A stretch of 64,000 bases of DNA from Erpobdella octoculata (GCA_963978895.1 OZ022246.1:21234859-21298858), one strand, 5' to 3'; counted from the stretch's first letter, positions 13,909 through 25,269 are shown. Notes: generated by a model from the sequence alone, not told the origin. Numbers and translations: made by a program.

Positions 13909-14136
13909 ATAATAATAATAATAATGATGAATTTATATAGCGCCAGATAAGTCAGAGGCGCTTACGAAGGTTCCTTTGGATCGGAAACTTCGAAGAACAC
14001 GCTATTTTCATAGACATGAGAAAGCAATGCGAGTGAACTCCTTGCCTAAGGGAGTTACGCTGGTGACGCAGGTGAGGCTTGAACTGCCGACCTAACGATC
14101 AACAGGCGAGCGCTCTACCGCTCTGCCACCAGGGCC
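13909..14136 (-). mobile_element. tRNA-derived SINE with (ATT)n tail
   Basis: On the minus strand, an A-box-like TGGCAGAGCGGTAGAGCG and a B-box-like GGCAGTTCAAGCC are followed by a body of about 130 bp. The body ends GGCGCTATATAAATTCATC and then ATT repeats. Head, body and simple-repeat tail are all present, so this is a near full-length SINE. Confidence 0.85.
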
Positions 14137-14739
14137 TCAGGATGAGACTTATTTTTGAAACTAGCGCAGACATAATAATAAATATTTATATCTATCCGTT
14201 AATTGAGTATATATAAACTTATATATGTATTTATTACTATTTATATCAGCAGTCAGGGGGGTCAAAGTTATCTTTCGCAGGCTTAATTTCGAAATCGGAC
14301 TCAATACCTGAGGCGGCAACAACCGACTGACTGACTGACTGACTGACTGACTAGTATGTAGTGTTTGATGTACTCGAGCAAAATTTAAAACCAAATAAAC
14401 CGAAGACAAATATTTCAAATCGGCGAGTTTGCACCGGGAACTGGTTCTACATGCTCTCTCTCAGTTGAAGTATCTGGTTGTAAAAAAGAAATATGTAACG
14501 CACACACACACATTCAGGCGTCACACAGACACACATCCATCAGTTATCATGCACATATAAGCAATTTTCTACTGCTGTTTATAACTATAAAAGCTTTCAA
14601 GTGATGTTAATATAGTAATAATCTTTGCAGTATAATAGTTATCTCTTACCTTGTAGTTCAGACGGTTGGACGTATTTTGATGTTTCAGGGTCTCTAATTT
14701 GATGTAAGAAATGTTTGTTGGGACGTTTTAGTGGGTGGT

Positions 14740-15005
14740 TGAGTTTATAGGTAGGTAAGTAGGTGGCTAGGGTAAGTATATATTTGTGAGTCGGTATGTA
14801 GGTAGGTTTGTAGGTAAGTAGATGGGTGGGTGGGCAGGTAGGTTCAGGTAGGTCGGAAGGTAGGTGAGTGAGCGCAGGTAGGTGGGTGGGTATATAAGTG
14901 GGTGGGTACAAGTAGGTAGGTGAATGAGCGCAGTAGGTGGGTGGGTATATAAGTGACTGGGTGGGTGGGTGTAGGTAGGTAGGTTTATGAGTGGGTAGGT
15001 GTTGG
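14740..15005. repeat. GTAGGTGGGT-type degenerate minisatellite
   Basis: Irregular repeats of GTAGGT, GGGTGGGT and AAGTAGGT. G-rich on the plus strand, with possible G-quadruplex potential. Confidence 0.85.
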
Positions 15006-15199
15006 TAAGTTTGTCCCGTCGTAGATTGTCAAGTTTTTAAGCAATAAATAATACGACTATTATTTCTATTTTCTACGTCTGCTTGTTGATCTTTAAAAAA
15101 ACCAAAGAGTTTTATATATGGTGATGGTTTGCAAGCAATTAATAAATTAATATAGAAAGCTAAACGTAAGTGCTGATTGTACGACGACTGTGGCAGTTT

Positions 15200-15277
15200 T
15201 CGTCATCGTCATCATCATCATCATCGTCATCATCATCATCATCATCATAATCCTCATCGTCATCGTCACCGTCATCG

Positions 15278-15314
<37 letters not shown>

Positions 15315-15345
15315 AATTATAATTATAATCATCACCATCATCATC
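15200..15345. repeat. (ATC)n microsatellite with CGTC interruptions
   Basis: Poly-His (plus) and poly-Met (minus) open frames here are artefacts of the triplet run. Confidence 0.95.
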
Positions 15346-15574
15346 ACGTCATCACCGTAGTGTTAGAAGAAATGCCGCCGCCGGGTTGCTGTAACAATTG
15401 GATTATAGAGATGAAATGAATTCCATCTCAAGTCATTATATACTTACGACCAATGATATGTCGTTGTCGACCCGAGTTAAACGTGAAACAATTTCGTCTT
15501 TACTTTCCCTTTTAAGCTAAATAATTATTTGTGATCTTCAATTATTATATTTTCTTTATAACCTGGCCATCTAA

Positions 15575-15808
15575 ATATATAAAAGGCAATGTGTGTGTGT
15601 GTGTTTGCTCGCTTATCACTTTATCACATCCAAACTGCTGGAGCAATCTAAACAAAATTTGGCAAGGAAGTATTTCTCATAGGGGATAAGATTAAGAGAA
15701 AGTTTCGACTACGTAACCCAACCACGGGAAGGAACGCTAACTCTTAGGCAGGGGCGGCGCCAGGAATTTTGTTCTGGGGGGGTCCAAAAGGTCCAAAGAC
15801 AAGTTGAA

Positions 15809-15904
<96 letters not shown>

Positions 15905-16600
15905 CTATGTAAAAAATAAATACTGAAGTATTTACACTAGCTGATCACAATTTAGTCCTGTTTTTCTCTAGTTTATCTAGGTTTGTTATGGCAAAAGTTC
16001 AAATAAAAATAGAAAAATATTTGTTGTTATTACTAGTTTTTTCAAAAATGTATTCAACTAACACGAACAATCATCAAAAACATTTGAATCATCATCAAAC
16101 TATACAGAATGTTTAAGAATAACCACTATAATATAGTTTAAACTCGATGCAGCAAAAACATAGTTTGAAAAAGGAAAAAAAGAAAAAGAAAGCCCGCCGC
16201 AGGCGAAAAATTTTTTGGACTATTTTTAGTCTGCAGTATTTTTTTGGTATCTTTAATAATTTAGCAATGAAAAAAAAAACTGCAAACTGAAGATAGTCAA
16301 ACTCAGTCTCAAACCAGTTAAAAATACAGTGATTAACCCAATGAGATTCAAGTACCCCCCCCCCCCCAGTAAAAAAAGTCTTTGGATTTGCAAAAATCCC
16401 ACGGGTGACACCTGTCGGAGCTGGGGGGGTCCGGACCCCTGGACCCCCCCGCCCAGCGCCGCGCCTGCTCTTAGGTTATTATGGCCTAGGGCAACGTCTA
16501 GGTTTACCGAGAGAAATAGCGAAAGAGAAACACCAAGAGAAAACCCTTTAACAGCCCCGGGCAACGGAAATGTGTGGGATTTTTCAACATTTTGTCCCCC
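15575..16600 (+). mobile_element. Decayed Helitron-like element split by a MITE
   Basis: It starts TATATAAAAGGCAATG, then a GT run, TTTGCTCGCTTATCAC, and an AAACTGCTGGAGCAATCTAA block. It resumes after the MITE insertion with a GAGAGAAATAGCGAAAGAG-rich part and ends near CCCCGGGCAACGG. The reverse complement of this order appears in the element at 57125. The 5' and 3' ends are approximate. Confidence 0.4.
15749..16467 (+). mobile_element. hAT-type MITE, 719 bp, copy 1
   Basis: The termini are CAGGGGCGGCGCCAGG and, inverted, CAGGCGCGGCGCTGGG. It is flanked by a perfect 8-bp target-site duplication CTCTTAGG (15741-15748 and 16468-16475). The interior holds a long pure TA run (about 15811-15901), a 13-base C run and no transposase. 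A second copy of the same length lies inverted at 56008-56726. The insertion splits an older Helitron-like repeat. Confidence 0.92.
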
Positions 16601-17212
16601 TCTGCTACGATTGTGCTGAAACGACTCTCCCGACGTCCATTAATGCTTCAGTAGTAAAATATTCATTCAGCTGGAGTCGATCGCCCGAGTTATTAGTGTT
16701 TGCTTGTGGATGTAAGAAGGTGCTTTTGAAACACTGCTTGTGTGCTTCTGTAGGTCATTTTATAATGATCCCACAAGTGGCTAAACAAATTTGGATGAGG
16801 GAAATATATTTATAGGGCTCCATATTTCTAAAAATATACAAATTAAAATCTCCGATTATTATTTTAAAATACAAACTCTCACTTAAATAGAACGGAAACA
16901 CGAGTGAACAACAACGTACATTTAATGTCTCGTAGTTATAGAACAACTGAAAGTTTTTCAATTTTTAGAACCGGAAATAGTGCTACCTCATTGAACTTGA
17001 CCCATAGAAGACCCTACTTTCACACCTCTCTTAATTAGAAAAAAACTTTTGAAATATAAGTGGGGAACGGGGGGGGGGGGGGGGTGTGTGGCTGTGCGGA
17101 TATCCGCCTTTGCCGTAACACCCGCACATTGTTTATCTCTGTTGGGATTTATTTTAAGTTACACAGATAAGGTCAAGGTCACACACGTAATTTCACACTT
17201 GCTGCGTTATTT

Positions 17213-17297
17213 ATAAGTTAACTAAAAATAAATAATTTAATTGGTCATCAGTCATAAGTTAACTAAAAATAAATTCTTTAATTGGTCACCAGTCATC
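17213..17297. repeat. Two-copy 44-bp tandem duplication
   Basis: Two copies of ATAAGTTAACTAAAAATAAA followed by TTTAATTGGTCA and a CAGTCAT end. Confidence 0.8.
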
Positions 17298-17662
17298 TTG
17301 TACCTACTGAACTGTGAATGTTCTGGTTTGAATGTATTAAAACAAATTACGGAAATCATTTAATTTGTACATTAATATGATAATTGCTGCACGATTCTAA
17401 GAAGTTCACCTGCTGTTGTATCAGTTGAGTAACGTGTAGTGTTGTACTAATAAAATTAGATAGTTTTTAAATTTCATCATTTGTGTTATTACAATATAGT
17501 TATATGAACTGATTATTAATAGATCTTCCAGAAATAATTGTTCAACTTGTGTTAATTGTATTGTATACGTCAGTGTAGGTTCATTGGCTTCAAAATTTGA
17601 GAAAATATTTAAATTCATTTAAATATAATCACTGCTTAAATAAAAAATGTAAATTTTCAGGA

Positions 17663-20600
17663 ATGAAGTCTCCTAGCCAGGCGAAAAAAGCTGATGACGT
17701 CAGATCGTCACGAGGTTCAAAGCTGTTGCCGCTCCATTTGAAAGCTCTTCTCCACTGTAGGGAGCATCTCTTGAAGTCATTGAACCCTGAAATCTTTTGC
17801 AGTAACAAAACAGCTGACGGACACGAAGAAGAGCGGAAGTGCGAGCGCTTGAGTCAGTACCTGGAGCACCTGGAGCAGGGAGACGATCGTTCATTCAGCC
17901 GGTTCATGGAATTGTTGAAGCAGCACAACATGGAGGCTTACAATAGGTTGGAGCAGACCATGAAATCTCTCGAGGATGACGAAGACGATGAAAGCCTGCA
18001 AGATGAAGAAATATATTGCGGCGAGAAAGCTTCTATGACCGGCCTTGCCATCAGGGACCTTCTCAAACGCCACAAGTTTCGAATCAGCGACCAGTCCATC
18101 CGGGAGTTCAATACGTTCGACCCGGAGACGACGAGGAGTCGCAGCAGCGGTTATGTCGAATGTTTCGTCGTAGCTTCCAGGGGTCAGGACCATCAAAAGT
18201 CCTGGATAAAACACGACAAACGAAGAAAGGTGAAGGACGCGTCATCCGACGACGTCATCAACAGCAAAGCACCGTTCATGGCAACTCTCATAAAAGATCT
18301 GGTTTTCAAGCTCATCAAGGTTGCCGACATACCTGATTTAGTCACCAAGCCTGCTAACTGCGTCAATGCTTACACGGTCGACGAGGCAAGCATGTACTCA
18401 CCTGCAACGAGCAGCACTCAAATGCTAAACACGAGTAACCACCAGCTGTCGTCATCGCTGAAATCATCTTTCAAAAGCGACAAAATGTCAAACATCCACG
18501 AGGTGAATAGAAAACTCCAGAACGTCCACATCCCCCCTCCGCTCCCTCCTAAACCGGATTCCCTGTCGCCACTTTTGAATATTAGGCTGAGAGAAAGGTT
18601 TCAACAGCACAATTCCCCTGCCCGTCGGACGGACGACCGGGCCTCGGATACGAGCTTGTCCGGTCGCTCTACTTGCACTCTCCCCCCACCGATACCAGCC
18701 AGGGAAAAGATTGAAAACTGCGTGAAGCCGCCTCCGGTAGCTCCTCCTGCAAATTCGATGTTTTCAGACAACGAGTTAATGACCATGCCACAGCTGTCCA
18801 GCTATCCCAAGGCATACGACAGCGACCATTACCACCAAGATACAGACGACGGCATCGACGATGATAACATATCCTTGAGCTACTTCATCGAGCCTGAAGA
18901 CGGAGAGGAGCAGTACGAAAGGATCGGCCAGAGTAGTTCTTCTTCGAAACCGACCGAGAAAAAGATTGCCGCCAAAAGAGCAGTTAACCTTCCGCCACCT
19001 CTTCCACTTTCGTCGCTACCCCCGTCTTCGGAATCTCTCGAGAAAGTTTACGACATTGAAAAGGAGCCGCAAACACATACAGCGCCGACGAACTCCGAGG
19101 AGACGAGATCTGTTACCAGTACAACTGCAGTCGACAAAGTACAACCAGAAACACATCCCACTTCCAAGACGTCATGCGACGCGTCCGATGAAGCTACTGG
19201 TCTACAAGATGATGCCGGAGTCTCTGTCAGTAGATCTTCGTCCGGTGTCAGTACGACTATCAAGACCAGAGATTCTGGATTCGATTCTGTAGTCTCTCAT
19301 AGTTTACACGAATCTCCTCTCTGCGCTGCAGAACAGACCGAAGATTTGGACACAATCATACCCGAGCCGGTTGACAATCAAGCGACCGATTCTTCCGGCA
19401 AGTTACTCAACTGCGCAGAACCGTCGTATTACGAAGACATCGACCTCATGAACAACGAGCAGACTTCTCACTACCTCGACCCCAGGCCGGACGAGCCCGA
19501 CAACGATCACAGTTACAGCCCGTCGAGCTCCGAGCAGAAAGTCGTTACAGCTGGAACTCTGTTGATGTGCGAGTGTTCGCCGGCGTGCAAGGGCGAGTCG
19601 ACATCGACGTACAACGAATACATCGACGAGCGCAAAAGGAAAACATTAGCAGCTTTCAAGGACACTCGAATCTGTTACGATCGCGAGGGAGCGGCTTATT
19701 ACATCGGAGCGGAAGAATTGAAACGATTTGGTGACCCGCGCGGCGAGGCCTGGTTCTATCCGATCCCTCTGAGCATCAAGGAGGCCACTCTGTTCCTGAG
19801 GCAGGAGAAGCAAAAGGGCTGCTTCATCGTCTATCAGACTATCGACGTGGGAGATCATGTGCCCGAGGGATGTGCATACTTTCTCAGTCTATCCGGAGTG
19901 GGCAGTGAGGTGGTTCACTACCCGATCGTTGAGAATTACGGCGGGGATTTCATGGTTGAAGGTCACGACCACAGCTTCCTCAACGTGTGCGACCTCGTTC
20001 AATACTTTCGTCGAAATAAAAGCTGTTTGTTGACAAGACTGAGAAGGCCGTTGAAAGAGTCGAGGTTGCCGATCATACCCGGCTATCACTACGCGTCCAA
20101 TTTCGAACTTCTCAGAAAATCCGTTAAACTGCACGGGAAGATTTTCAGCGAGGGAAAATTTGGACTGACTTGCCTAGGGAATTACGGACGTCAGCAGGTT
20201 TTCGTGAAAGCTCTTCAAAACGATTCCATCACGGACGAGGAAGATGATTTCCTGAACGAGGCTCTGGTCCTGATGAACATAGAACACGAGAACGTCATCA
20301 AACTGGTCGGCGTGTGCTTCAAAAGTCGTCCTTTTTTCATCCTGACGGAACACTTCGGAATCGGAACGTTGAAAGACTCGCTATCCAACGGCTTCTTTTC
20401 CAGCGACAAGTGCGAGCCGTATTTCGACATGTGCGTTCAAATGGTATCGGCCATGGTTCATCTCGAGAAGCAGCGTTTCGTCCTCCACCGCAATCTGTCG
20501 GCTAACAATTTCCTCATTTCGTCGAACTATGTCATCAAGCTCTTCAATTTTGAGCGCGCTCGTCGCGTCGACGACGACTGCTACAGCGCTTCCAGCGACG

Positions 20601-21334
20601 AAGACGTTCCTGTACGGTGGTCGCCGCCGGAAGTACTGCGCGACTCCTTCTACAGTACCAAATCGGATGTCTGGTCTTTGGCAGTCGTGTTCTGGGAGCT
20701 GTTCAGTCAGGGACAGCTGCCATACGGTGGCATGTCTGAACACGAAGTAGTGGTTCATGTCAGCGAAAGAGGAAGACTGGGAAAGCCACAGAGCTGCGAC
20801 GGCGCAATGTTTTCTATTATGGTTCAGTGCTGGAAGTTCAGGCCGTCAGCGAGACCATCGTTTGCAGTGTTAGAAAGTCGACTGAAAGGCCAGTGTGGTC
20901 TCTATTTCACGAACCCTCAAAGGAAGTTCTCTGACGTCGCATCTCCCCTGCATTCGAGCGCCAGTCTTTCGGAAGATTTACAAGCCAGCGTGTCGCACAC
21001 TTTGAAGAAAATCAGCTCCAAGAGCGGCACAAACACGCCGCTAGTATCAACACCGACTTTAAATTTTCGCTCCAGCAACGCTTATTCGGATTACGAGGCG
21101 AGGTCGGATGAAGTTTTTCGCTCTCAAAACTCTACGAAGCACAACCGCCACACTCTCTCCATCTCTTCCAGGTTGACGACCGAGCGTCCGTCCACGGTCA
21201 TCGATACGTGTTCAGCCAGCATACCGTTCACTCAGTTCTCCAACGGGGACGTCACTAGGGGAAACAAAATGAGGAAAAGTTTGAGAAATCTTTTGAAGGC
21301 TACGAAACTCAGCAAGCACAGCAACGGTCAATAG
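17663..21334 (+). CDS. CARD-like / SH2 / tyrosine-pseudokinase protein
   Basis: One open exon of 1223 codons. The frame opens upstream at a TTG, but TTTTCAG at 17654-17660 is a good acceptor and ATG follows at 17663, so I start there. Residues 21-99 resemble a CARD fold, notably the late helices (LSQYLEHLEQGDDRSFSRF). Three proline-rich stretches near 290, 350 and 440 contain PxxP motifs. Acidic/Ser-rich linkers and possible phosphotyrosines (SYYEDI, HYLDP) follow. An SH2 domain spans about 697-795; its FLVR motif reads FIVY, with Tyr724 replacing the phosphate-binding Arg. A kinase-like domain spans about 825-1075. VFVK Lys849 and helix-C Glu866 are kept, but HRD reads HRN (Asn944) and DFG reads NFE (962-964), so phosphotransfer is unlikely. 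A basic tail follows. Probably a cytosolic signalling adaptor. The CARD assignment is tentative; SH2 and pseudokinase are firm. GC content is visibly above its surroundings. Confidence 0.85.
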   Translation: MKSPSQAKKADDVRSSRGSKLLPLHLKALLHCREHLLKSLNPEIFCSNKTADGHEEERKCERLSQYLEHLEQGDDRSFSRFMELLKQHNMEAYNRLEQTMKSLEDDEDDESLQDEEIYCGEKASMTGLAIRDLLKRHKFRISDQSIREFNTFDPETTRSRSSGYVECFVVASRGQDHQKSWIKHDKRRKVKDASSDDVINSKAPFMATLIKDLVFKLIKVADIPDLVTKPANCVNAYTVDEASMYSPATSSTQMLNTSNHQLSSSLKSSFKSDKMSNIHEVNRKLQNVHIPPPLPPKPDSLSPLLNIRLRERFQQHNSPARRTDDRASDTSLSGRSTCTLPPPIPAREKIENCVKPPPVAPPANSMFSDNELMTMPQLSSYPKAYDSDHYHQDTDDGIDDDNISLSYFIEPEDGEEQYERIGQSSSSSKPTEKKIAAKRAVNLPPPLPLSSLPPSSESLEKVYDIEKEPQTHTAPTNSEETRSVTSTTAVDKVQPETHPTSKTSCDASDEATGLQDDAGVSVSRSSSGVSTTIKTRDSGFDSVVSHSLHESPLCAAEQTEDLDTIIPEPVDNQATDSSGKLLNCAEPSYYEDIDLMNNEQTSHYLDPRPDEPDNDHSYSPSSSEQKVVTAGTLLMCECSPACKGESTSTYNEYIDERKRKTLAAFKDTRICYDREGAAYYIGAEELKRFGDPRGEAWFYPIPLSIKEATLFLRQEKQKGCFIVYQTIDVGDHVPEGCAYFLSLSGVGSEVVHYPIVENYGGDFMVEGHDHSFLNVCDLVQYFRRNKSCLLTRLRRPLKESRLPIIPGYHYASNFELLRKSVKLHGKIFSEGKFGLTCLGNYGRQQVFVKALQNDSITDEEDDFLNEALVLMNIEHENVIKLVGVCFKSRPFFILTEHFGIGTLKDSLSNGFFSSDKCEPYFDMCVQMVSAMVHLEKQRFVLHRNLSANNFLISSNYVIKLFNFERARRVDDDCYSASSDEDVPVRWSPPEVLRDSFYSTKSDVWSLAVVFWELFSQGQLPYGGMSEHEVVVHVSERGRLGKPQSCDGAMFSIMVQCWKFRPSARPSFAVLESRLKGQCGLYFTNPQRKFSDVASPLHSSASLSEDLQASVSHTLKKISSKSGTNTPLVSTPTLNFRSSNAYSDYEARSDEVFRSQNSTKHNRHTLSISSRLTTERPSTVIDTCSASIPFTQFSNGDVTRGNKMRKSLRNLLKATKLSKHSNGQ

Positions 21335-21569
21335 AAAAAGTTAAAAAAACCCAAGAATTTGGAAGTTGTCGGTGAAGACGCGCGTGGATCAGCGCTAGAA
21401 ATTTCGAAAATGTTCGCAAATATTTTATTTAGGAACTTTTTTTTCACTTCATTTCGTTACTGCACATGATCATTCCTTGTTGTGTACCTACTGTCGTGTA
21501 TACTGACAGCTCGTTGCTATTTGTACTGCATAAGACAAACGAAAGTCGCGCCATTAGGTTCGCGCGCTG

Positions 21570-21580
21570 AATAAAATAAA
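21570..21580 (+). terminator. Candidate polyadenylation signal
   Basis: AATAAAATAAA lies about 235 bases after the stop of the SH2-pseudokinase frame. No other AATAAA nearer the stop was seen. Confidence 0.45.
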
Positions 21581-23278
21581 ATTGTAGCGATTGAAACGTT
21601 TTGCTGAGCCGGCTAATTCTTCGAAGCTCTTCGTCAGCTTTTAACTGTCTTTTAAATTGTTACTGGCGCGGGCTACTACTCTCTGGATTGTTGTAATGAG
21701 CGATTGACAGTTTTTATATTTTAATTACTTAATTACGTTTAATACGAATATTTCAGTTTCAAAACAACTCTTGAAATGAAGAGTATTTTTTTTAATCGAA
21801 ATAAACAAATAATGTCTGTACAGCGTTTCAAGAAGTTTTCGTTTTTTTTTTGGTTCACTAACTCGAACCTGGCAAGAAAATAGGTTGTTTTTATGAACCC
21901 TAAATCTAATCAGCTTCAATAAGTTTTTTTTACACACTACTACACGAACTAAACACCAATAGAGGTTTCGGTAATTTGTTTTAATTTAGCATTAAACTAG
22001 TTGGTATGGAGAGAGTGTTTCCGAACGTAGAATTATGCTGCAACACAAAGAATGAATTGGAAAGAAATATAATTGACTGTAATGTAGGGATGTGAGTGAA
22101 TGATTTGGCGGATGCCTGGTTAAGGTTAAGGAATGCAATCCCAATATGGCGAGAGATTATATCGCACAGGAAATTCCGAAGCTGCTGAAAGCCAATCTAA
22201 CGATTATAACCGAATAAACAGACGTTTTAATGATTGAGAAATCTTAAACAAAACAAAAAAACTAATTTTGTATTCATTTAATAAAAATTAATCATGCTAT
22301 AAAATAGAATACTGCTTTCTATTTAAAACAAGTGTACACAGACACGGCCATGCGTTCGTCACAGACGTTAACGGCGTTTGTATGTGTATCTATAATTCTA
22401 TAGTTCTATAAGGCTATGTTATAGACAAGTTAGTCAACTCATAGGAATAACTGATTCACTCACAATGATTCACTCACAATGGTTCTGAGAATTGACTAAC
22501 AAATGACTAACAAAAAACAAAAATATATTTCTTACGGAGAGCTTAGAATGTAAAATAAGGACCAAAAAATCCGTTGGCTTATCGTTTATATTTTTGTTTC
22601 CGAGGTTTGTGTTCTAGTTTTATAAGTAGGGTTTATTATTACTTCAAGATTTTATTGGAGGTTTTATAAAAAGAATTAATGGAATCTTCGACTTTTTTAA
22701 AAAAGGGACCCTCAATTTTGTATTTTTTTAGATGGTCTACTTATTTTTAAAAACTTGTACAACCAATCGTACCATCTTTAATCAAAATAACACGTAGCAT
22801 ATCTGTATAGTAGGTACATGCTAACTTATGACAAATTTTTAAAACGTTCTCCATCTTTAAAACCATCGATTGAATATTTGTTTCAATAGAGAAATGGGCT
22901 TCTTGAAAAACTGTTGGCATTGCTTTTGTCAAGACTTTCAATTTTTTGTCTTAGTCAACTGAACACAAACGTTAGTCGAATGGGCACAAACGTTAATCTA
23001 CTGAACACAAACGTGACAGCTTTTAAATATAGTATAAAAAAGTAGAAGTTTGGTTCATGTATAAAACATTTAGCCACTTGGTATAAACAATTGTTTTACT
23101 CTATCGTGGGACAACAATGGGTCTTCAAAAACCACTTGAGCCAGAAAGAAATAAATATGACTTGTATATAGAATACAGATATCGTGCAATAACTTATTAT
23201 CGTCGTTATGCATGCTAAGATGGCCCCCGTGAACGATTTAGAATAATCGATTTGGTTCCGTCATGAATATGCAGGCGT

Positions 23279-23460
23279 TAACATGGTTTCACTTTTATAG
23301 AGGTTCTATAAATTAAAGTCACTGGCTAACTATGCACCGAGTTAAAAGTAATAACTGTGCCAAAGTTGTTAACATGGTTCCACTTTTATAGAGGTTCTAT
23401 AAATTTAAGTCACTGGCTAACTATGCACTGAGTTATAGGCAATAATTGTGCCAAAGTTTT
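23279..23460. repeat. Two-copy 91-bp tandem duplication
   Basis: Two head-to-tail copies starting TTAACATGGTT and ending GTGCCAAAGTT, about 92% alike by eye. Confidence 0.9.
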
Positions 23461-24237
23461 TAGCCTAAGAATAATCATTATAATGCATATTCAAGAAAAT
23501 AACTTGATGCCCATCACTAGCAAAAAATATTTAGATTAGATTTAAATCGAACAGTGAAATAATCCATTAAACTTTTTTTAATAATCGAACTATTTTAGAG
23601 TTGCAAAAAATTCAAAATTTTATACAACATAAAAATATGTTTTTTGAAGTTAAATAATTTCCCTAAGTTATTAGTTGTCTGACACTGTTAGTTCCATGCT
23701 TTTGGACCCACGTTAACAAATTTTGACCAGTTGGAGTGAACCACAGAAATTAACAAGTAAAGATAAAACATAAATTTTTTTCAAAACATCCGTACTGTTT
23801 AATTATTTTGGACCTCTGGCGACTTTACATAAACAACTTATTACAGTCGCTAGACGGCAGGAATTAATTTCATTTGATTAATTGAAATTGATTTAAGGCC
23901 TAATTCATGTCGGAAACATTAAATTCATGTATTGTCATCCAGAATACAACTATCCTGAAAGTTTTAGAGCTCTAGGTGGTCGAAAAGTAGGTGAATTTTT
24001 GTTTCTAAGATTTGATCACCACAGACAAACAAACAAACAGAGAGAACGTGAAGTTAAATAAAAGCATTTTAAAAACAATATTTAGAAAAAATATTTTTCT
24101 TTTTAAATGACATGAAGGAAAATTTATTGAACTCGACGATGTTCAAACTTTAATCTTTTTAACCGCACATTTGTTAGAAGTTGAAATGTTTCTATTCAGA
24201 ATTTGTAAAGCTCCATTTCATAAAATGAATAAGGTAA

Positions 24238-24312
24238 AAATTTATAGCAAAAGGTCAAAACTTTATAGCAAAAGAGCAAAACTTTATAGCAAAAGAGCAT
24301 AACTTTATAGCA
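24238..24312. repeat. 21-bp tandem repeat, four copies
   Basis: Units of TTTATAGCAAAAGAGCAAAAC with minor changes. Confidence 0.85.
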
Positions 24313-25269
24313 ACAGCTGACTAAGTAGCATCAACAAAACCCGAGTGAAATTAAATCGTGCCGACTCTTTTTACCTATACCCAGTTGCAAAACTAGTGGT
24401 TTTCATCTAAACAACACAAGAGAATATGGTAGACTAAGTTGAACTTGAACTTGGTCGCACAAAGGATCATACTAACTACACGTAGATCTTGAATCCGGTG
24501 AGTTAAACTTTCACTGATAAATAATTTGCAAACCACACAGCTATGGTGGAATGTCAAACTTATTGAACACTCTGAAATGACACGATTTTTTCTATTGTAA
24601 TGCATATACCCAATATTTAATTCAGCCACTGTCTCATTAGAGTGGCTTTTTATATATTTACAAATGTATTTTTTGCCATGATGATTAAAACCGGGTTGTC
24701 TCCCCTAAGAAATTAAATAAAAAACGGTAGTTCGTTTATACCTTTAATTAGATAGTTTTTAATCGCATTTCTGTATTAATTTTTTTTTATATTTTCACGT
24801 TGAAGTAGTTTAATCAGTTTGTCAGGACGGTTATTCAGTTTTTAATCCTACTGCAATTGAGCATTGAAATCGTGCCAGTCTGTATGTGAATCAACAGCAT
24901 TCTCTATGCTTCAATGAACTTCATAAATCTGCTCTGGCCGTTGGTTAACTGAACAGTGAACAGTGAACAGACAGGCCGCTAACGCTACAACAGAAATGAA
25001 GATCATGATTATGATCACAGAAACATATTTAGAATCTCAGTCTAGTCGTCCGACCGGTCCTAACGCTTTAGGACACTGCCAAAGATGTCCATAAGCGTTA
25101 AGATCGACCGATGTATGAATAAATGCAGAAAACAGTGTTTCTGCATTTTAACTCTTTTTTTTTTCTTCGGAATCGCAGGTTTGGAAAATTTTAATATTAA
25201 GTGAATGTTTTAAAATATCTGAAAATGTTGAATTTTAATAAAATTTGTAACTTTTTTTTATCATCACAG

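Larger units (their letters stand above)
8956..17660. other. No gene recognised; repeat-rich, possibly one long intron
   Basis: Contains microsatellites, a SINE and two hAT-type MITEs, annotated separately. No other exon with good splice context was found. Confidence 0.5.
21600..25269. other. No gene recognised; diffuse repeats
   Basis: AT-rich sequence with two small tandem duplications, a fragment sharing its core with the 7369 element (about 23217-23270), and a repeat tail at 24013-24075 (GATCACCACAGACAAAC, then GAAGTTAAATAAAAGCATTT). That tail recurs near 52618 and, inverted, near 30110. The missing 5' exons of the sulfotransferase gene may lie here, but I could not identify them. Confidence 0.5.

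Noticed and set aside
16253..16619. Open frames of 96-103 codons on both strands with Pro/Gly runs
   Set aside because: They lie in MITE copy 1 and its homopolymer runs.
17891..20758. Several 60-125-codon frames on the minus strand
   Set aside because: Antisense shadows of the GC-rich SH2-pseudokinase exon.
17663..21334. Assignment as a JAK kinase
   Set aside because: An SH2 followed by a pseudokinase is JAK-like, but there is no FERM domain and no second kinase domain, and the kinase-like lobe resembles cytoplasmic tyrosine kinases more than JH2.
24992..25110. A start exon for the sulfotransferase gene (ATGAAGATCATGATT...)
   Set aside because: The frame reaches a stop after about 35 codons and has no donor in phase with the acceptor at 25269.
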